Shown: piece after piece, positions 1 through 11,599 of the stretch | Layout of the letters: each line of letters starts with the position of its first letter | Numbering within the stretch: the stretch's first letter is position 1 | DNA from: Paraburkholderia fungorum | Lineage (GTDB): Bacteria > Pseudomonadota > Gammaproteobacteria > Burkholderiales > Burkholderiaceae | Length of the DNA: 64,000 bases | Assembly: GCF_902833645.1 (NCBI RefSeq) | Contig: NZ_CADFGE010000001.1 | Coordinates: forward strand, 1,302,001-1,366,000 | Direction of reading: 5' to 3' | The notes under the pieces: generated by a model | Seen by the model: the letters and a program-made list of their open reading frames with translations, nothing else | The model's database searches: none | What the model was told of the DNA's origin: nothing | Translations under genes and position numbers: made by a program

Positions 1-1250
<1,250 letters not shown>

Positions 1251-1319
1251 AGGTCGGGTGTATAGAAGCGGGCGCCGGCCAATGTCGGTGCCCTCGAATT
1301 ACGCTCACCAGGAGTCGAT

Positions 1320-1745
1320 ATGGCAACCATTAAAGTAGACGTCGTCAGCGCGGAAGAGCAGATCTTCTCGGGCCAGGCGAAGTTCGTCGCGCTGCCGGGC
1401 GAAGCAGGTGAACTCGGCATTCTGCCGGGCCACACGCCGCTCATCACGCGGATTCGTCCGGGTGCGGTGCGCATTGAAGCTGAAAACGGCGAAGAAGAGT
1501 TTGTGTTCGTCGCCGGCGGCATCCTCGAAATCCAGCCGGGCGCTGTGACGGTTCTTGCCGACACCGCGATTCGGGGCAAGGATCTCGACGAAGCCAAAGC
1601 CGAAGATGCACGCAAGCGCGCAGAAGAAGCGCTGCAAAACACGGGTTCGAACCTCGAATACGCGACCGCGCAAGCGGAACTGGCGTACGCGACGGCTCAG
1701 CTCGCTGCGATTCAGCGTCTGCGCAAGCTGCGCGGTCAGAGCTAA
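1320..1745 (+). CDS. atpC: ATP synthase F1 subunit epsilon
   Basis: Epsilon subunit of the ATP synthase central stalk. It couples rotation to catalysis and inhibits ATP hydrolysis. The 141-residue length is normal. The N-terminal beta-sandwich (about residues 1-85, starting [18 protein letters not shown] and including [17 protein letters not shown]) is followed by the two-helix C-terminal domain. An AGGAG ribosome site precedes the ATG. It is the last gene of the atp operon, followed directly by a rho-independent terminator. Confidence 0.98.
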   Translation: MATIKVDVVSAEEQIFSGQAKFVALPGEAGELGILPGHTPLITRIRPGAVRIEAENGEEEFVFVAGGILEIQPGAVTVLADTAIRGKDLDEAKAEDARKRAEEALQNTGSNLEYATAQAELAYATAQLAAIQRLRKLRGQS

Positions 1746-1764
1746 GCAATACGTATCAGAGAGA

Positions 1765-1791
1765 AAGCAGCCTTCGCGGCTGCTTTTTTTT
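1765..1791 (+). terminator. Rho-independent terminator of the atp operon
   Basis: An 8-bp perfect stem AAGCAGCC / GGCTGCTT with a TTCGC loop runs straight into a run of eight T (1784-1791). It starts about 20 bases after the atpC stop codon. Confidence 0.93.
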
Positions 1792-1985
1792 GACCATTAC
1801 TTGACGTTTACGGAAAGGTCAGCAAAATCGCAGATTCAACCCGCAGGCATTGGGTAATTGTCACGGCGACCGTTGGCGCAGAGGGCGGGTAACACTTGAT
1901 GCCGTACGGACATACGCCGGTGGCACAATCGGTTTCAAATTCATTTCAATAGACTGGGCGAGCTTCCGCTCTCGGAGACAACACC

Positions 1986-3716
<1,731 letters not shown>

Positions 3717-3730
3717 TTGGCATGCTGGTT

Positions 3731-3772
3731 CGGCGCCACGCGTAAACCCGCGTGGCGCCGGCCGACATTTTT
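3731..3772 (+). terminator. Hairpin after the acyl-CoA ligase
   Basis: A perfect 12-bp stem CGGCGCCACGCG / CGCGTGGCGCCG (3731-3742 and 3749-3760) with a 6-base loop. The only T-run (T5) starts 8 bases after the stem, so this is a weak or atypical terminator. Confidence 0.55.
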
Positions 3773-3876
3773 GAGGAAAACCGTTTGCTGGAAGAGGAAT
3801 CGTGCGCGGGAAACGGTGCGGATGGAAACCGCCACAAATCGACCCGCCGTGAAGCTCGCAAACGTTTGACCAGACG

Positions 3877-3902
3877 AAAAAAAAGCGGGCCTGGAGCCCG
3901 CT
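3877..3902 (-). terminator. Rho-independent terminator of the candidate ncRNA
   Basis: Read on the minus strand, AGCGGGC / GCCCGCT form a 7-bp stem with a 5-base loop, followed by eight T. On the plus strand the stem is preceded by the A-run and has no T-run after it, so the signal is directional. Confidence 0.8.
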
Positions 3903-4145
3903 AAAAACCACACGCTACGGGGTTAGCGCGAGGAGACCAAAGATGGAACCAACTGAGACGACGACCCTGCGTCGACTACGGCCCCAGCAGGGATGCCCCT
4001 TCACAGGGCTTCGGCTTACGCCGACCGGCAAGTGCATCGTATCCGCTCACACCACGCACCCAGCCACATCCGTGTTGAAACCGTTGAGGGCATTGTGGGC
4101 GAATTACCCTGGCAGCGCGGTAACAAAGTGTTTCAGGTTGTAACG
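3877..4145 (-). ncRNA. Candidate structured non-coding RNA, about 270 nt
   Basis: No gene explains this stretch, yet on the minus strand it looks like a complete small RNA unit. A sigma70-like promoter TTGGAA-N17-TTATCT lies at 4180-4152, and a rho-independent terminator sits at 3902-3877. Between them are GC-rich local hairpins, including CGGC-GTAA-GCCG with a GNRA loop, GCCC-TGTGAA-GGGC, and CGCTA / TAGCG just before the terminator. No open reading frame with a good ribosome site is apparent on the minus strand. I looked for 6S RNA, tmRNA, RNase P and SRP signatures and did not recognise any. Identity is unknown; existence is an inference from promoter, structure and terminator. Confidence 0.5.
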
Positions 4146-4151
4146 CCCGCC

Positions 4152-4180
4152 AGATAAGGCGTTGCAGGATTTATTTCCAA
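4152..4180 (-). promoter_or_regulatory. Candidate sigma70 promoter for the ncRNA
   Basis: Minus strand TTGGAA (4180-4175), 17-base spacer, TTATCT (4157-4152). The predicted start is near 4145. Confidence 0.4.
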
Positions 4181-4592
4181 TCCGAAACGTTTTAAACGTA
4201 TTTTTTACCGATGACAGTTGTGCAATTTCATACGCCTGATTGATGCTACTCGTGACGCATATCGCGGCGTAATCCGTTCAGTCGATTCCGCATGAAATGG
4301 TTGCATGCTCAACTTTTTCAGGACGGATCGGCTGTATTACAGGCGGTTTTCCAGCGTGACGAACCCCGCTTGATTGCGGACACCTCCGCACGCTGCACTG
4401 CAGCATTTCATGCATGCGGGAAAGACGGGTCAGAGGGCCGGTTCGTCGGCCCTCTGTTCAACTGGATTGCTCAGGTTTTGCTTAACACCTCAAACGCTGG
4501 TTACACGATTGTGTCAGCCGTGCAGGCTTATTAGTCAATCGACCCGCCAGGCTTTTCCAACTGGGCAGGACGCAGACGGCGTCCCACCCCAG
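4181..4592. other. Intergenic region without a recognised gene
   Basis: Lies beyond the 3' end of the PheC-like gene. The only structure seen is a perfect 10-bp stem CAGAGGGCCG / CGGCCCTCTG at 4431-4456 with no T-run on either side. Short reading frames here have no ribosome site or codon pattern like the neighbours. Confidence 0.5.
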
Positions 4593-5390
4593 CTACTTCA
4601 GCCACTTGTCCGAGATTGCCTGATACTCGCCGGTCGCGCGCGCGAGGTGCAGCCACTGATCGACGTATTGCTGGAACGTCACATCGCCGCGCGGCAGCAG
4701 CCATGCCTTCTCGCCGTACTGGAACGGCTTGTCCGGATGCACCGAGCAAAGACCCGGATTCAGCTTCTGCTGCAGCAGGGTCTCTGACGCATCCGTCACC
4801 ATGACGTCGGCCTTGCCGGCGAGGATCTGCTTGAAGATCGTCACATTGTCCGGATAGACGGTCAGATTCGCGTGCGGGAAATACTGCTTGGCGAAACGCT
4901 CGTTGGTGCCACCCGGATTGACGATAACGCGGGTCGCCGGCTGATCGATCTGCGCTACCGTCTGATACTTGTTGACGTCGTCGCACCGGACGATCGGCGT
5001 TTTGCCGTCGATCATGTACGCCTGGGTGAAAAACGCGCGCTTCTGGCGCTCGAGCGTTGGCGAAACCCCGCCCACGCCGATGTCGCATTTCGCGACGAAG
5101 TCGTTCATCAGGTTCGACCACGACGTCTTGACGAACTCAGCCTTCACACCGAGCGATTTGGCGAGCGACTCGGTCATGTCGATATCGATACCTTCGAACT
5201 GGCCGTCTGCCTTGTAAAACGAGTACGGCTTGTAGTCACCGGCCGTACACGCGCGCAGTGTGCCGCGCGCGAGGATTTCGTCGAGCCGGGAGGGCGCCGC
5301 GGCTGTGGGGCCAGTCTGTGCCTGGGCCACGCCTGCGTGCATCAAAACACCGGTCAAAACGCCGAGCAGTGCGAGTGCTGCCTTGTTCAT
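4593..5390 (-). CDS. pheC: Periplasmic cyclohexadienyl (arogenate/prephenate) dehydratase, PheC-like
   Basis: A 265-residue exported protein with the periplasmic solute-binding-protein fold. It resembles the PheC cyclohexadienyl dehydratase of Pseudomonas closely across its length. Shared blocks are GDYKPYSF, TSWSNLMNDF, NPGGTNERFAKQ, PDNVTIFKQILAGKADVMVTD, LCSVHPDKPF and YVDQWLHLA. The TDASE segment keeps the glutamate of the PheC TDAIE segment, which I take to be the dehydratase acid. PheC converts prephenate to phenylpyruvate or arogenate to phenylalanine in the periplasm. The start at 5390 has an AGGAGA ribosome site and gives a clean signal peptide ending AQAQ. An upstream ATG at 5483 would put 31 non-signal residues in front. 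The alternative is an amino-acid ABC binding protein, but no permease gene is adjacent. Confidence 0.78.
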   Translation of the reverse strand: MNKAALALLGVLTGVLMHAGVAQAQTGPTAAAPSRLDEILARGTLRACTAGDYKPYSFYKADGQFEGIDIDMTESLAKSLGVKAEFVKTSWSNLMNDFVAKCDIGVGGVSPTLERQKRAFFTQAYMIDGKTPIVRCDDVNKYQTVAQIDQPATRVIVNPGGTNERFAKQYFPHANLTVYPDNVTIFKQILAGKADVMVTDASETLLQQKLNPGLCSVHPDKPFQYGEKAWLLPRGDVTFQQYVDQWLHLARATGEYQAISDKWLK

Positions 5391-5608
5391 CGAGTCTCCT
5401 TGGTTGCGCGTAATTGTTTGGTAAGGCCGTCGGATGATAGCCCGGCAATTCGCGCTTGAACATTGGCCGTTCAGCTGAGTCACGGCAGCGCACGGCGCAG
5501 CGAGAAAGGCGGCCGCGAGCGAGGTGTGTGAGCGTTATTGCCCGGATCAAGCACGATGCGGCGAGCCGGCTCCGGTAAAATGCCCCTTTGCCTTCAGTCG
5601 TACGCAAC

Positions 5609-6709
5609 GTGGCCCATAAACTCCTGAACGATACTTTCCTGCGCGCGCTGCTGCGCCAGCCGACCGACTACACGCCGATCTGGCTGATGCGGCAGGCTGG
5701 CCGCTATCTGCCGGAATACAACGCCACGCGGGCTCGTGCGGGCAGTTTCCTTGGTCTCGCGAAGAACCCGGCGTACGCAACGGAGGTGACGCTGCAGCCG
5801 CTGGAGCGCTATCCGCTCGACGCCGCGATCCTGTTTTCCGACATCCTGACCGTGCCGGACGCCATGGGCCTGGGTCTCGAATTCGTCGCCGGCGAGGGGC
5901 CGAAATTCGCCCGGCCGGTGCGCACTGAAGACGACGTCGCACGCCTGGCTGTGCCGGATATCGACGCCACGCTGCGCTACGTAACCGACGCAGTGCGCGA
6001 AATCCGCACCGCGCTCATCGACGCGCAAGGCCGTCAGCGCGTGCCGCTGATCGGGTTTTCAGGCAGCCCGTGGACCTTGGCGTGCTACATGGTCGAAGGC
6101 AGCGGGTCGGCGGATTTCCGCACCGTCAAATCCATGTTGTATGCCCGCCCGGACCTGATGCATCGGATTCTCGACGTCAACGCAAAGTCGGTTGCGGCAT
6201 ATCTGAATGCGCAAATCGAAGCCGGTGCGCAAGCCGTGATGATTTTCGACACGTGGGGCGGGGCGCTCGCAGACGGCGTGTACCAACGCTTCTCGCTGCA
6301 GTACATCCAGCAGGTCGTGAGCCAGTTGAAGCGCGATCACGACGGCGAAAAAGTGCCGGTGATCACCTTCACGAAGGGCGGCGGCTTGTGGCTCGACGAG
6401 ATCGCCAATACGGGTGTGGACGCGGTCGGTCTCGACTGGACCGTGAACCTGGGCCGAGCCCGCGAGCGAGTGGGTAGCAAGGTGGCGCTGCAGGGCAATA
6501 TCGATCCATCGGTGCTGTTTGCGCCGCCGGCGTCGATCCGCATGGAGGCGCGTGCCGTGCTCGACAGCTTCGGGAATCATCCGGGCCACGTTTTCAATCT
6601 CGGCCACGGTATTTCGCAGTTCACGCCGCCGGAGAACGTCGCCGAACTCGTAGACGAAGTCCATCGGCATAGCCGGGCGATTCGCAGCGGCGCGCATGCA
6701 CCAACCTGA
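5609..6709 (+). CDS. hemE: Uroporphyrinogen decarboxylase
   Basis: Decarboxylates the four acetate side chains of uroporphyrinogen III to give coproporphyrinogen III in haem biosynthesis, in the cytoplasm. Both family signatures are present: [15 protein letters not shown] near the N-terminus and [16 protein letters not shown] around residue 145. The substrate-binding IFDTWGGAL and the C-terminal NLGHGI are also there. GTG at 5609 gives the typical N-terminus [15 protein letters not shown]. The frame is also open to a TTG at 5588, but that adds seven residues not usual for the family. It is divergent from the pheC-like gene and upstream of priA. Confidence 0.96.
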   Translation: MAHKLLNDTFLRALLRQPTDYTPIWLMRQAGRYLPEYNATRARAGSFLGLAKNPAYATEVTLQPLERYPLDAAILFSDILTVPDAMGLGLEFVAGEGPKFARPVRTEDDVARLAVPDIDATLRYVTDAVREIRTALIDAQGRQRVPLIGFSGSPWTLACYMVEGSGSADFRTVKSMLYARPDLMHRILDVNAKSVAAYLNAQIEAGAQAVMIFDTWGGALADGVYQRFSLQYIQQVVSQLKRDHDGEKVPVITFTKGGGLWLDEIANTGVDAVGLDWTVNLGRARERVGSKVALQGNIDPSVLFAPPASIRMEARAVLDSFGNHPGHVFNLGHGISQFTPPENVAELVDEVHRHSRAIRSGAHAPT

Positions 6710-7173
6710 CGCCGAAATCGTTGCCACTTTTGCTGCAATGCGGCGAACTGGGCTCTCGGTCTAAGGGAATATTTGTACGCAGGGGGCCGTCAGATGGCGC
6801 TCCCACGAAAGTCAAGACTTGACTTATGCACATTGTTCACGCTGCGGCGCGGTAGAAGCTTTCGTCGTGCCCCAGCCCTTGCACATTGCCGGCGCTTTTG
6901 ATCTCAGCCTTGTCTGGCAAGGGTTTCGGGGGCTCACGACAAAATGTGCGAAACCCCACAGAACGCCGCTGCGGCGCGGTTCCCGGCCCATTCGAGCGAA
7001 GTTCTCAACAAAGTTATCCACAGGCACGCGGACCGATTGCAATTGTTCAGCCGAATCCAAAACTTAGCGCGGAAATTGAAGTTTTACTTTAACTTCGACG
7101 GGTTTGCCGTGTGTGTAATGAACGCTGTGGCGCGGCGTCGTGCCGCAGCCATGTACCTGGTCCGCAGCGCCGC
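6710..7173. other. hemE-priA intergenic region with a consensus DnaA box
   Basis: 464 bases without a convincing gene. TTATCCACA at 7014-7022 is an exact DnaA-box consensus on the plus strand. A small dyad GAAGTT / AACTTC lies near 7078-7097. No second DnaA box, AT-rich unwinding region or terminator was seen. Confidence 0.5.
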
Positions 7174-9420
7174 GTGAGTGACGTTTTCGTTCGCGTCGCG
7201 CTGGATCATCCGCTGCCGACCTTGTTCGACTACCGTTGCGACACGCCCGAACCTGTCGCGCCGGGCATGTTGGTCAGCGTGCCGTTCGGCAAGCGTCACG
7301 TGGTCGGCCTCGTATGCGAAGTGACCACTCACAGTGATGTGCCGGCGGAGCGCCTGCGGGCCGTTAGCGCGGTCTGTGCTGCCTGTCCGCCGGTGTCGGC
7401 CGAATGGTTGGGTCTCAGCGCCTTCGCTGCTGACTACTATCAACGCGGCCTCGGAGAAGTCGCGCTGCCCGCGTTGCCGCAAGCCCTGCGGGATGCGTCA
7501 CGCTGGTCGCGCCTCTTCGTGCCGGAAGAGCGTTACAGCCTGACGCCGGCGGGCCGCACCGCGCTGCCCGACGCTTTGCCTGCGCGCGCCAGCGCGTTGC
7601 GCAAGCTCGCCTCGGCTCTCGCCGAAGCCGAATTTCTGGTCGCCGCCGCCGCTCGCGCGCTCCACCCCAAAGCCATTGCAACCCTCGACGCATGGCAGGC
7701 CGAAGGCTGGGTTGCGCTGGAGGTGATCGAAGCCGCCGAGGCACTCGCCGCTCCGGTGTCGCCGGATACGCCGGCGCCCGTCCTGCCCACCCTCACCGAC
7801 GAGCAGGCGAGCGCAGTCGACGCGATCCGCGACGCGAACGGTTTTGCGCCATTCCTGCTGCACGGCGTGACGGGAAGCGGCAAAACGGAGGTGTATCTGC
7901 GAGCGCTCGCGGAGATTCTGGCCGCGAAGCCCGACGCGCAGGCACTCGTCCTCGTCCCGGAAATCAATCTGACGCCGCAGTTCGAGTCGGCCTTCCGTGC
8001 GCGCTTTGCCGCGCTGGAAGGCGCCTCGATCGTCACGCTGCACAGCGGTCTTGCGGAAGGCGAGCGGGCCCGCAACTGGTTTGCCGCGCACACCGGGCGC
8101 GCCCGCATCGTGCTCGGCACGCGGCTCGCGGTACTTGCCTCGCTGCCGAAACTCGCGATCATCGTCGTCGATGAGGAACACGATCCGGCCTACAAGCAAC
8201 AGGAAGGCCTGCGCTACTCGGCGCGCGATCTGGCGATCTATCGCGCCAAACAACTCGCTTTGCCGGTGGTGCTCGGCTCGGCCACGCCGTCGCTGGAAAG
8301 CTGGTGGCAGGCGGATCAGGGACGCTATAAGCGGCTGACCCTGTCGCGCCGGGCAGTCGCAGAGGCCGTTTTGCCGACCGTCAGGCTGATCGATCTGGAA
8401 GAAGAGCGCCGGCGCGGACGGGCCTCGGTGGAAGGTTTATCCGGGCCGTTGATCGCGGCGCTGAAGTTGCGGCTCGAGCGCGGTGAGCAGAGCCTCGTAT
8501 TTCTCAACCGGCGCGGTTACGCGCCGCAGCTCGCCTGCGATGCCTGCGGCTGGGTGGCAGGCTGCCCGCGTTGCAGCGCCTACGTCGTGTTGCACAAACC
8601 CGAGCGCGCGCTGCGCTGCCACCACTGTGGTTGGGAAGCGCGCATTCCGCGTTCGTGCCCGGAGTGCGGCAATGTCGACATCGCGCCGATGGGACGCGGC
8701 ACCCAGCGCGTTGAAGAAACCCTGGCGAGCGCCGTGCCCGGCGCCCGCGTGCTGCGCATCGACGCCGACAGCACGCGCCGCAAAGGCAGCGCGCAGGCGC
8801 TGTTTTCCGACGTCCACGCCGGCGAGGTCGATATCCTGGTCGGCACGCAGATGATTGCGAAGGGCCACGACTTCCAGCGCGTGTCGCTGGTCGGCGTGCT
8901 GAACGCGGACACCGCGTTGTTCTCACACGACTTCCGCGCGAGCGAACGGCTCTTCGCGCAATTGATGCAGGTGAGCGGTCGCGCCGGCCGCGCCGGTTTG
9001 CCGGGCGAAGTGCTGGTGCAGACTCGCTATCCGCGCCATGCGCTGTACCACGCATTGGGCCGGCACGACTACGTCGGCTTTGCCAGTTCGACGCTGGCCG
9101 AACGGCGTGACGCTCACTTGCCGCCATTCGTCTATCAGGCGCTGCTCCGCGCCGAAGGCCGCACACTCGAAGCCGCGCTTGCCTTTCTGCAACAGGCGGC
9201 CGCCGTGCTGACGCAGATCCCGGCCGCCGAGCGCGTGACAGTCTATGACGCGGTGCCGCTCACCATCGTCAAGGTGATGCACGTGCATCGCGCGCAATTG
9301 CTGATTGAGAGCGCATCGCGGGGGGCGCTGCAGGCTACGTTGCGCGCGTGGCAACCGATGTTGCGCACACTGAAAGGCGTGCTGCGCTGGAACCTTGAAG
9401 TCGACCCGCTCGACATCTGA
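7174..9420 (+). CDS. priA: Primosomal replication protein N' (3'-5' DNA helicase)
   Basis: Superfamily 2 helicase that recognises stalled or recombination-derived forks and loads the replisome away from oriC. Starting at GTG 7174 gives 748 residues, close to the family length, and the expected N-terminal DNA-binding start VSDVFVRVALDHPLPTLFDY. Walker A is HGVTGSGKTEVY, the Walker B box is VDEEHD, and the zinc region carries paired cysteines (CDACGW, CPRC, CHHCGW, CPECG). Helicase motifs VGTQMIAKGHDF and QVSGRAGRAG follow. The frame is open to an upstream ATG at 7111, but those residues do not look like PriA. No strong ribosome site is visible at the GTG. Confidence 0.95.
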   Translation: MSDVFVRVALDHPLPTLFDYRCDTPEPVAPGMLVSVPFGKRHVVGLVCEVTTHSDVPAERLRAVSAVCAACPPVSAEWLGLSAFAADYYQRGLGEVALPALPQALRDASRWSRLFVPEERYSLTPAGRTALPDALPARASALRKLASALAEAEFLVAAAARALHPKAIATLDAWQAEGWVALEVIEAAEALAAPVSPDTPAPVLPTLTDEQASAVDAIRDANGFAPFLLHGVTGSGKTEVYLRALAEILAAKPDAQALVLVPEINLTPQFESAFRARFAALEGASIVTLHSGLAEGERARNWFAAHTGRARIVLGTRLAVLASLPKLAIIVVDEEHDPAYKQQEGLRYSARDLAIYRAKQLALPVVLGSATPSLESWWQADQGRYKRLTLSRRAVAEAVLPTVRLIDLEEERRRGRASVEGLSGPLIAALKLRLERGEQSLVFLNRRGYAPQLACDACGWVAGCPRCSAYVVLHKPERALRCHHCGWEARIPRSCPECGNVDIAPMGRGTQRVEETLASAVPGARVLRIDADSTRRKGSAQALFSDVHAGEVDILVGTQMIAKGHDFQRVSLVGVLNADTALFSHDFRASERLFAQLMQVSGRAGRAGLPGEVLVQTRYPRHALYHALGRHDYVGFASSTLAERRDAHLPPFVYQALLRAEGRTLEAALAFLQQAAAVLTQIPAAERVTVYDAVPLTIVKVMHVHRAQLLIESASRGALQATLRAWQPMLRTLKGVLRWNLEVDPLDI

Positions 9421-9605
9421 CGCCTGCCGCCCGACACCCTTCGCCGCGCCGCCCGTGGCGTTGCTCGTTACTCCTTTCAGTCATATTCATAGAGCGAATG
9501 GTCGTTTCGTTTTGCGCCGCCGCTCGCCTATATTTCGCCGAATCGGCGCATCGTTAGGCACAACTCCAACATTCCCGCGCCGATGTACCTCTACTCACTC
9601 GGGGC

Positions 9606-11042
9606 ATGACGATGAGCGATACCAATCAAACGCTGCCGACCGGCGCGGCGCCCGGCAAAGATCGCAGTGGCCAAAGCGCGCACGGCGGCGGTCTGTTTTC
9701 CACCGAAGACTGGTGGGCCGTCTGGATCGGCCTGCTGGTGATCGTGATTGCCTGGGGGCTATTCGCCTCGGGCAGCAGCATCAAGTGGTTGGCGGTTGCG
9801 CCGGCCAAATGGTCGAACTTGGCGCAAGCCGCGCAGGACATCGGTAAGCGTCTGCCGGCTTATGTCGCGCTGTTCGTTGTGTTCGCCGTGCTGTTCGGCG
9901 CGAGTCTTGCCGCGTTGAAGCAGCGGATCGGCGCGTTCCTCGCGTCGTTCCTGATCCTGTTCATTGCATCGGCTTTGATCTTCACGCTGGGCGCGTGGGT
10001 CAATGCGTCGAAGTACAACCTAGAGCCGCCGCTGGTGGCGCTGGCGCTCGGCCTGCTGATCTCGAATGTCTTCACCTTGCCCGAGTGGTTCTCCGCCGGT
10101 CTGCGTGTGGAGTTTTACATCAAGGTCGGCATCGTGCTGCTCGGTGCGACGCTGCCGTTTACCTTGCTGGTGTGGGCGGGGCCGGTCGCGGTCGGGCAGG
10201 CGACCATCGTCTCGCTCGTGACATTCTTCGTGATCTTTTTTGCCGGCAAGGCGCTCGGCCTCGACCGGCGGTTCGCGGCCGTGCTCGGTGTGGGCGGCGC
10301 GGTGTGCGGTGTCTCGGCGGCGATTGCGATTGCCGGCGCCGTGCGGGCCAGGCGCGAACAGGCGTCGGTGGCGATCACGCTGGTCGTGTTGTGGGCGATC
10401 GTGATGATCTTCGTGCTGCCGTTCGCGTCGCGCTCGCTGGGACTATCGACAGCGGTCGCCGGCGCATGGATCGGCACCTCCGAATTCGCCGACGCCGCGG
10501 GCATTGCCGCCGCGCAAGCCTATGGCGACTTTGCGAAGCACGCGGGCGGTGCTATTGCGGGCGCGCCGGAGGCGTCGCTGCAGGCGTTTACGCTGATGAA
10601 GGTGGTGGGCCGCGACATCTGGATCGGCATCTGGGCCTTCGTGCTGGCGATTGTGGCGACCACGCGCTGGGAATCGCAGGACAGCGGCGTCAAATCCAGC
10701 GCCAAGGCAGGCGATATCTGGGCGCGTTTCCCGAAATTCGTGATCGGCTTCGTGATCGCATCCGCTCTGGTGACGTGGATTGCCAGCCACTACTCGCTGG
10801 CCGATTACCGCAAGGTGGTCACGCCCGAATTCGTCGCGCCGATTACCGCGCTGCGCACGTGGGCGTTCACGTTCTGTTTTCTGAGCATTGGCTTGACCAC
10901 GCGTTTGCGAGCGTTGTCGGCCACCGGCCTGAAACCGTTTCTGGCCTTCACGGCGGGCGTGGTCGTCAATATCGCCATCGGCTACGCGCTGTCCGCGCAC
11001 GTGTTCGCACCGTACTGGAATAGCTTGGGACAGGGCTCGTAA
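9606..11042 (+). CDS. YeiH family putative sulfate exporter / conserved membrane transporter
   Basis: A 478-residue polytopic inner-membrane protein with about 11-12 hydrophobic segments after a hydrophilic N-terminus of about 30 residues. The run LALGLLISNVFTLPEW, the segment GVGGAVCGVSAAIAIAGAV and the later WIGTSEFADAAGI fit the YeiH family (Pfam Cons_hypoth698), often labelled putative sulfate exporter. True substrates are not established. ATG codons at 9606 and 9612 are both possible starts. The stop codon overlaps the start of a small downstream ORF (TAATG), which suggests translational coupling. Confidence 0.8.
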   Translation: MTMSDTNQTLPTGAAPGKDRSGQSAHGGGLFSTEDWWAVWIGLLVIVIAWGLFASGSSIKWLAVAPAKWSNLAQAAQDIGKRLPAYVALFVVFAVLFGASLAALKQRIGAFLASFLILFIASALIFTLGAWVNASKYNLEPPLVALALGLLISNVFTLPEWFSAGLRVEFYIKVGIVLLGATLPFTLLVWAGPVAVGQATIVSLVTFFVIFFAGKALGLDRRFAAVLGVGGAVCGVSAAIAIAGAVRARREQASVAITLVVLWAIVMIFVLPFASRSLGLSTAVAGAWIGTSEFADAAGIAAAQAYGDFAKHAGGAIAGAPEASLQAFTLMKVVGRDIWIGIWAFVLAIVATTRWESQDSGVKSSAKAGDIWARFPKFVIGFVIASALVTWIASHYSLADYRKVVTPEFVAPITALRTWAFTFCFLSIGLTTRLRALSATGLKPFLAFTAGVVVNIAIGYALSAHVFAPYWNSLGQGS

Positions 11043-11287
11043 TGAGCGAGGCTGTCCGCATTGCCGGCACGGCCCACGCACGCGGAGACGCGTGCGCGCC
11101 GCGCTGTGCAAGCTGCCGGTATCGCGCCGAGGATCGGCATTCACTGGAGCAGAGCATTCCGGGCCTCACCGTGTTCAGTTCCGGGTTCGGCGCGAGCGTG
11201 GCGGACAGCCGGCTCTGCCGTCTGCACGACCAGCTCGTTTCGCCTGATGACGCCTGCGCGCAGTTCGAGCCGATCGCGCACTTCTGA
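11042..11287 (+). CDS. Small Cys-containing hypothetical protein coupled to the YeiH gene
   Basis: An 81-residue ORF whose ATG shares its A with the TAA stop of the transporter gene, a classic coupled arrangement. It carries cysteines in CAPRCASCRY near residue 20 and two more in SRLCRLHDQ and DDACAQF, a spacing that could bind a metal. The middle IPGLTVFSSGFGASVADSRLC resembles small conserved proteins I associate with Burkholderia, but I cannot name a family. No signal peptide or membrane segment is present. Function is unknown. Confidence 0.6.
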   Translation: MSEAVRIAGTAHARGDACAPRCASCRYRAEDRHSLEQSIPGLTVFSSGFGASVADSRLCRLHDQLVSPDDACAQFEPIAHF

Positions 11288-11428
11288 CGCGCGCGTCGAC
11301 GTCGCCACCGGTTGAGCCCGGGGGCGCCCATTCACTGTTTGCTGCGTTAATCGAGATCCTGGTCGAGACCTCAATCGGGATCGGGACCGGCATCGCCATG
11401 GCCTTGGCGAGCCGCCGGATTCAACCGT

Positions 11429-11599
11429 TCAATCGTTCGCCGCTGCCCGCACATCGCCTGCCGAGGCGCGTGAGGCCGGACGCGCGCGTCCATCCGCGGC
11501 CGTGCGTTTGCCCGAACCACCCGTCGCGCCACGGATGAACAGCACCGCGCACATCGCGCACATCGCCCAGATGCCCAGTATGACCAACCACTTTTCCAT
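11429..11599 (-). CDS. 56-residue single-pass membrane protein, hypothetical
   Basis: A short ORF starting MEKWLVILGIWAMCAMCAVLF, which forms one membrane helix, followed by a basic, Ala/Ser-rich tail ending AAAND. A GAGG-containing ribosome site lies 5' of the ATG. It is opposite to and well separated from neighbouring genes. Short Burkholderia proteins with this build are common, but no function is known to me. Confidence is moderate because of its length. Confidence 0.5.
   Translation of the reverse strand: MEKWLVILGIWAMCAMCAVLFIRGATGGSGKRTAADGRARPASRASAGDVRAAAND

Noticed and set aside
3943..4143. A 66-codon plus-strand ORF with GAGGAG 8 bases upstream
   Set aside because: It lies within the region better explained as a minus-strand structured RNA. 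No recognisable protein features. The ribosome site may be chance, so this is kept as a weak alternative.
4431..4456. Perfect 10-bp hairpin near 4.4 kb as a terminator
   Set aside because: No T-run on either strand and no gene ends immediately before it.
7014..7022. A chromosomal replication origin near the DnaA box
   Set aside because: Only one box, no AT-rich unwinding element, and no dnaA, parAB or gidA genes nearby.
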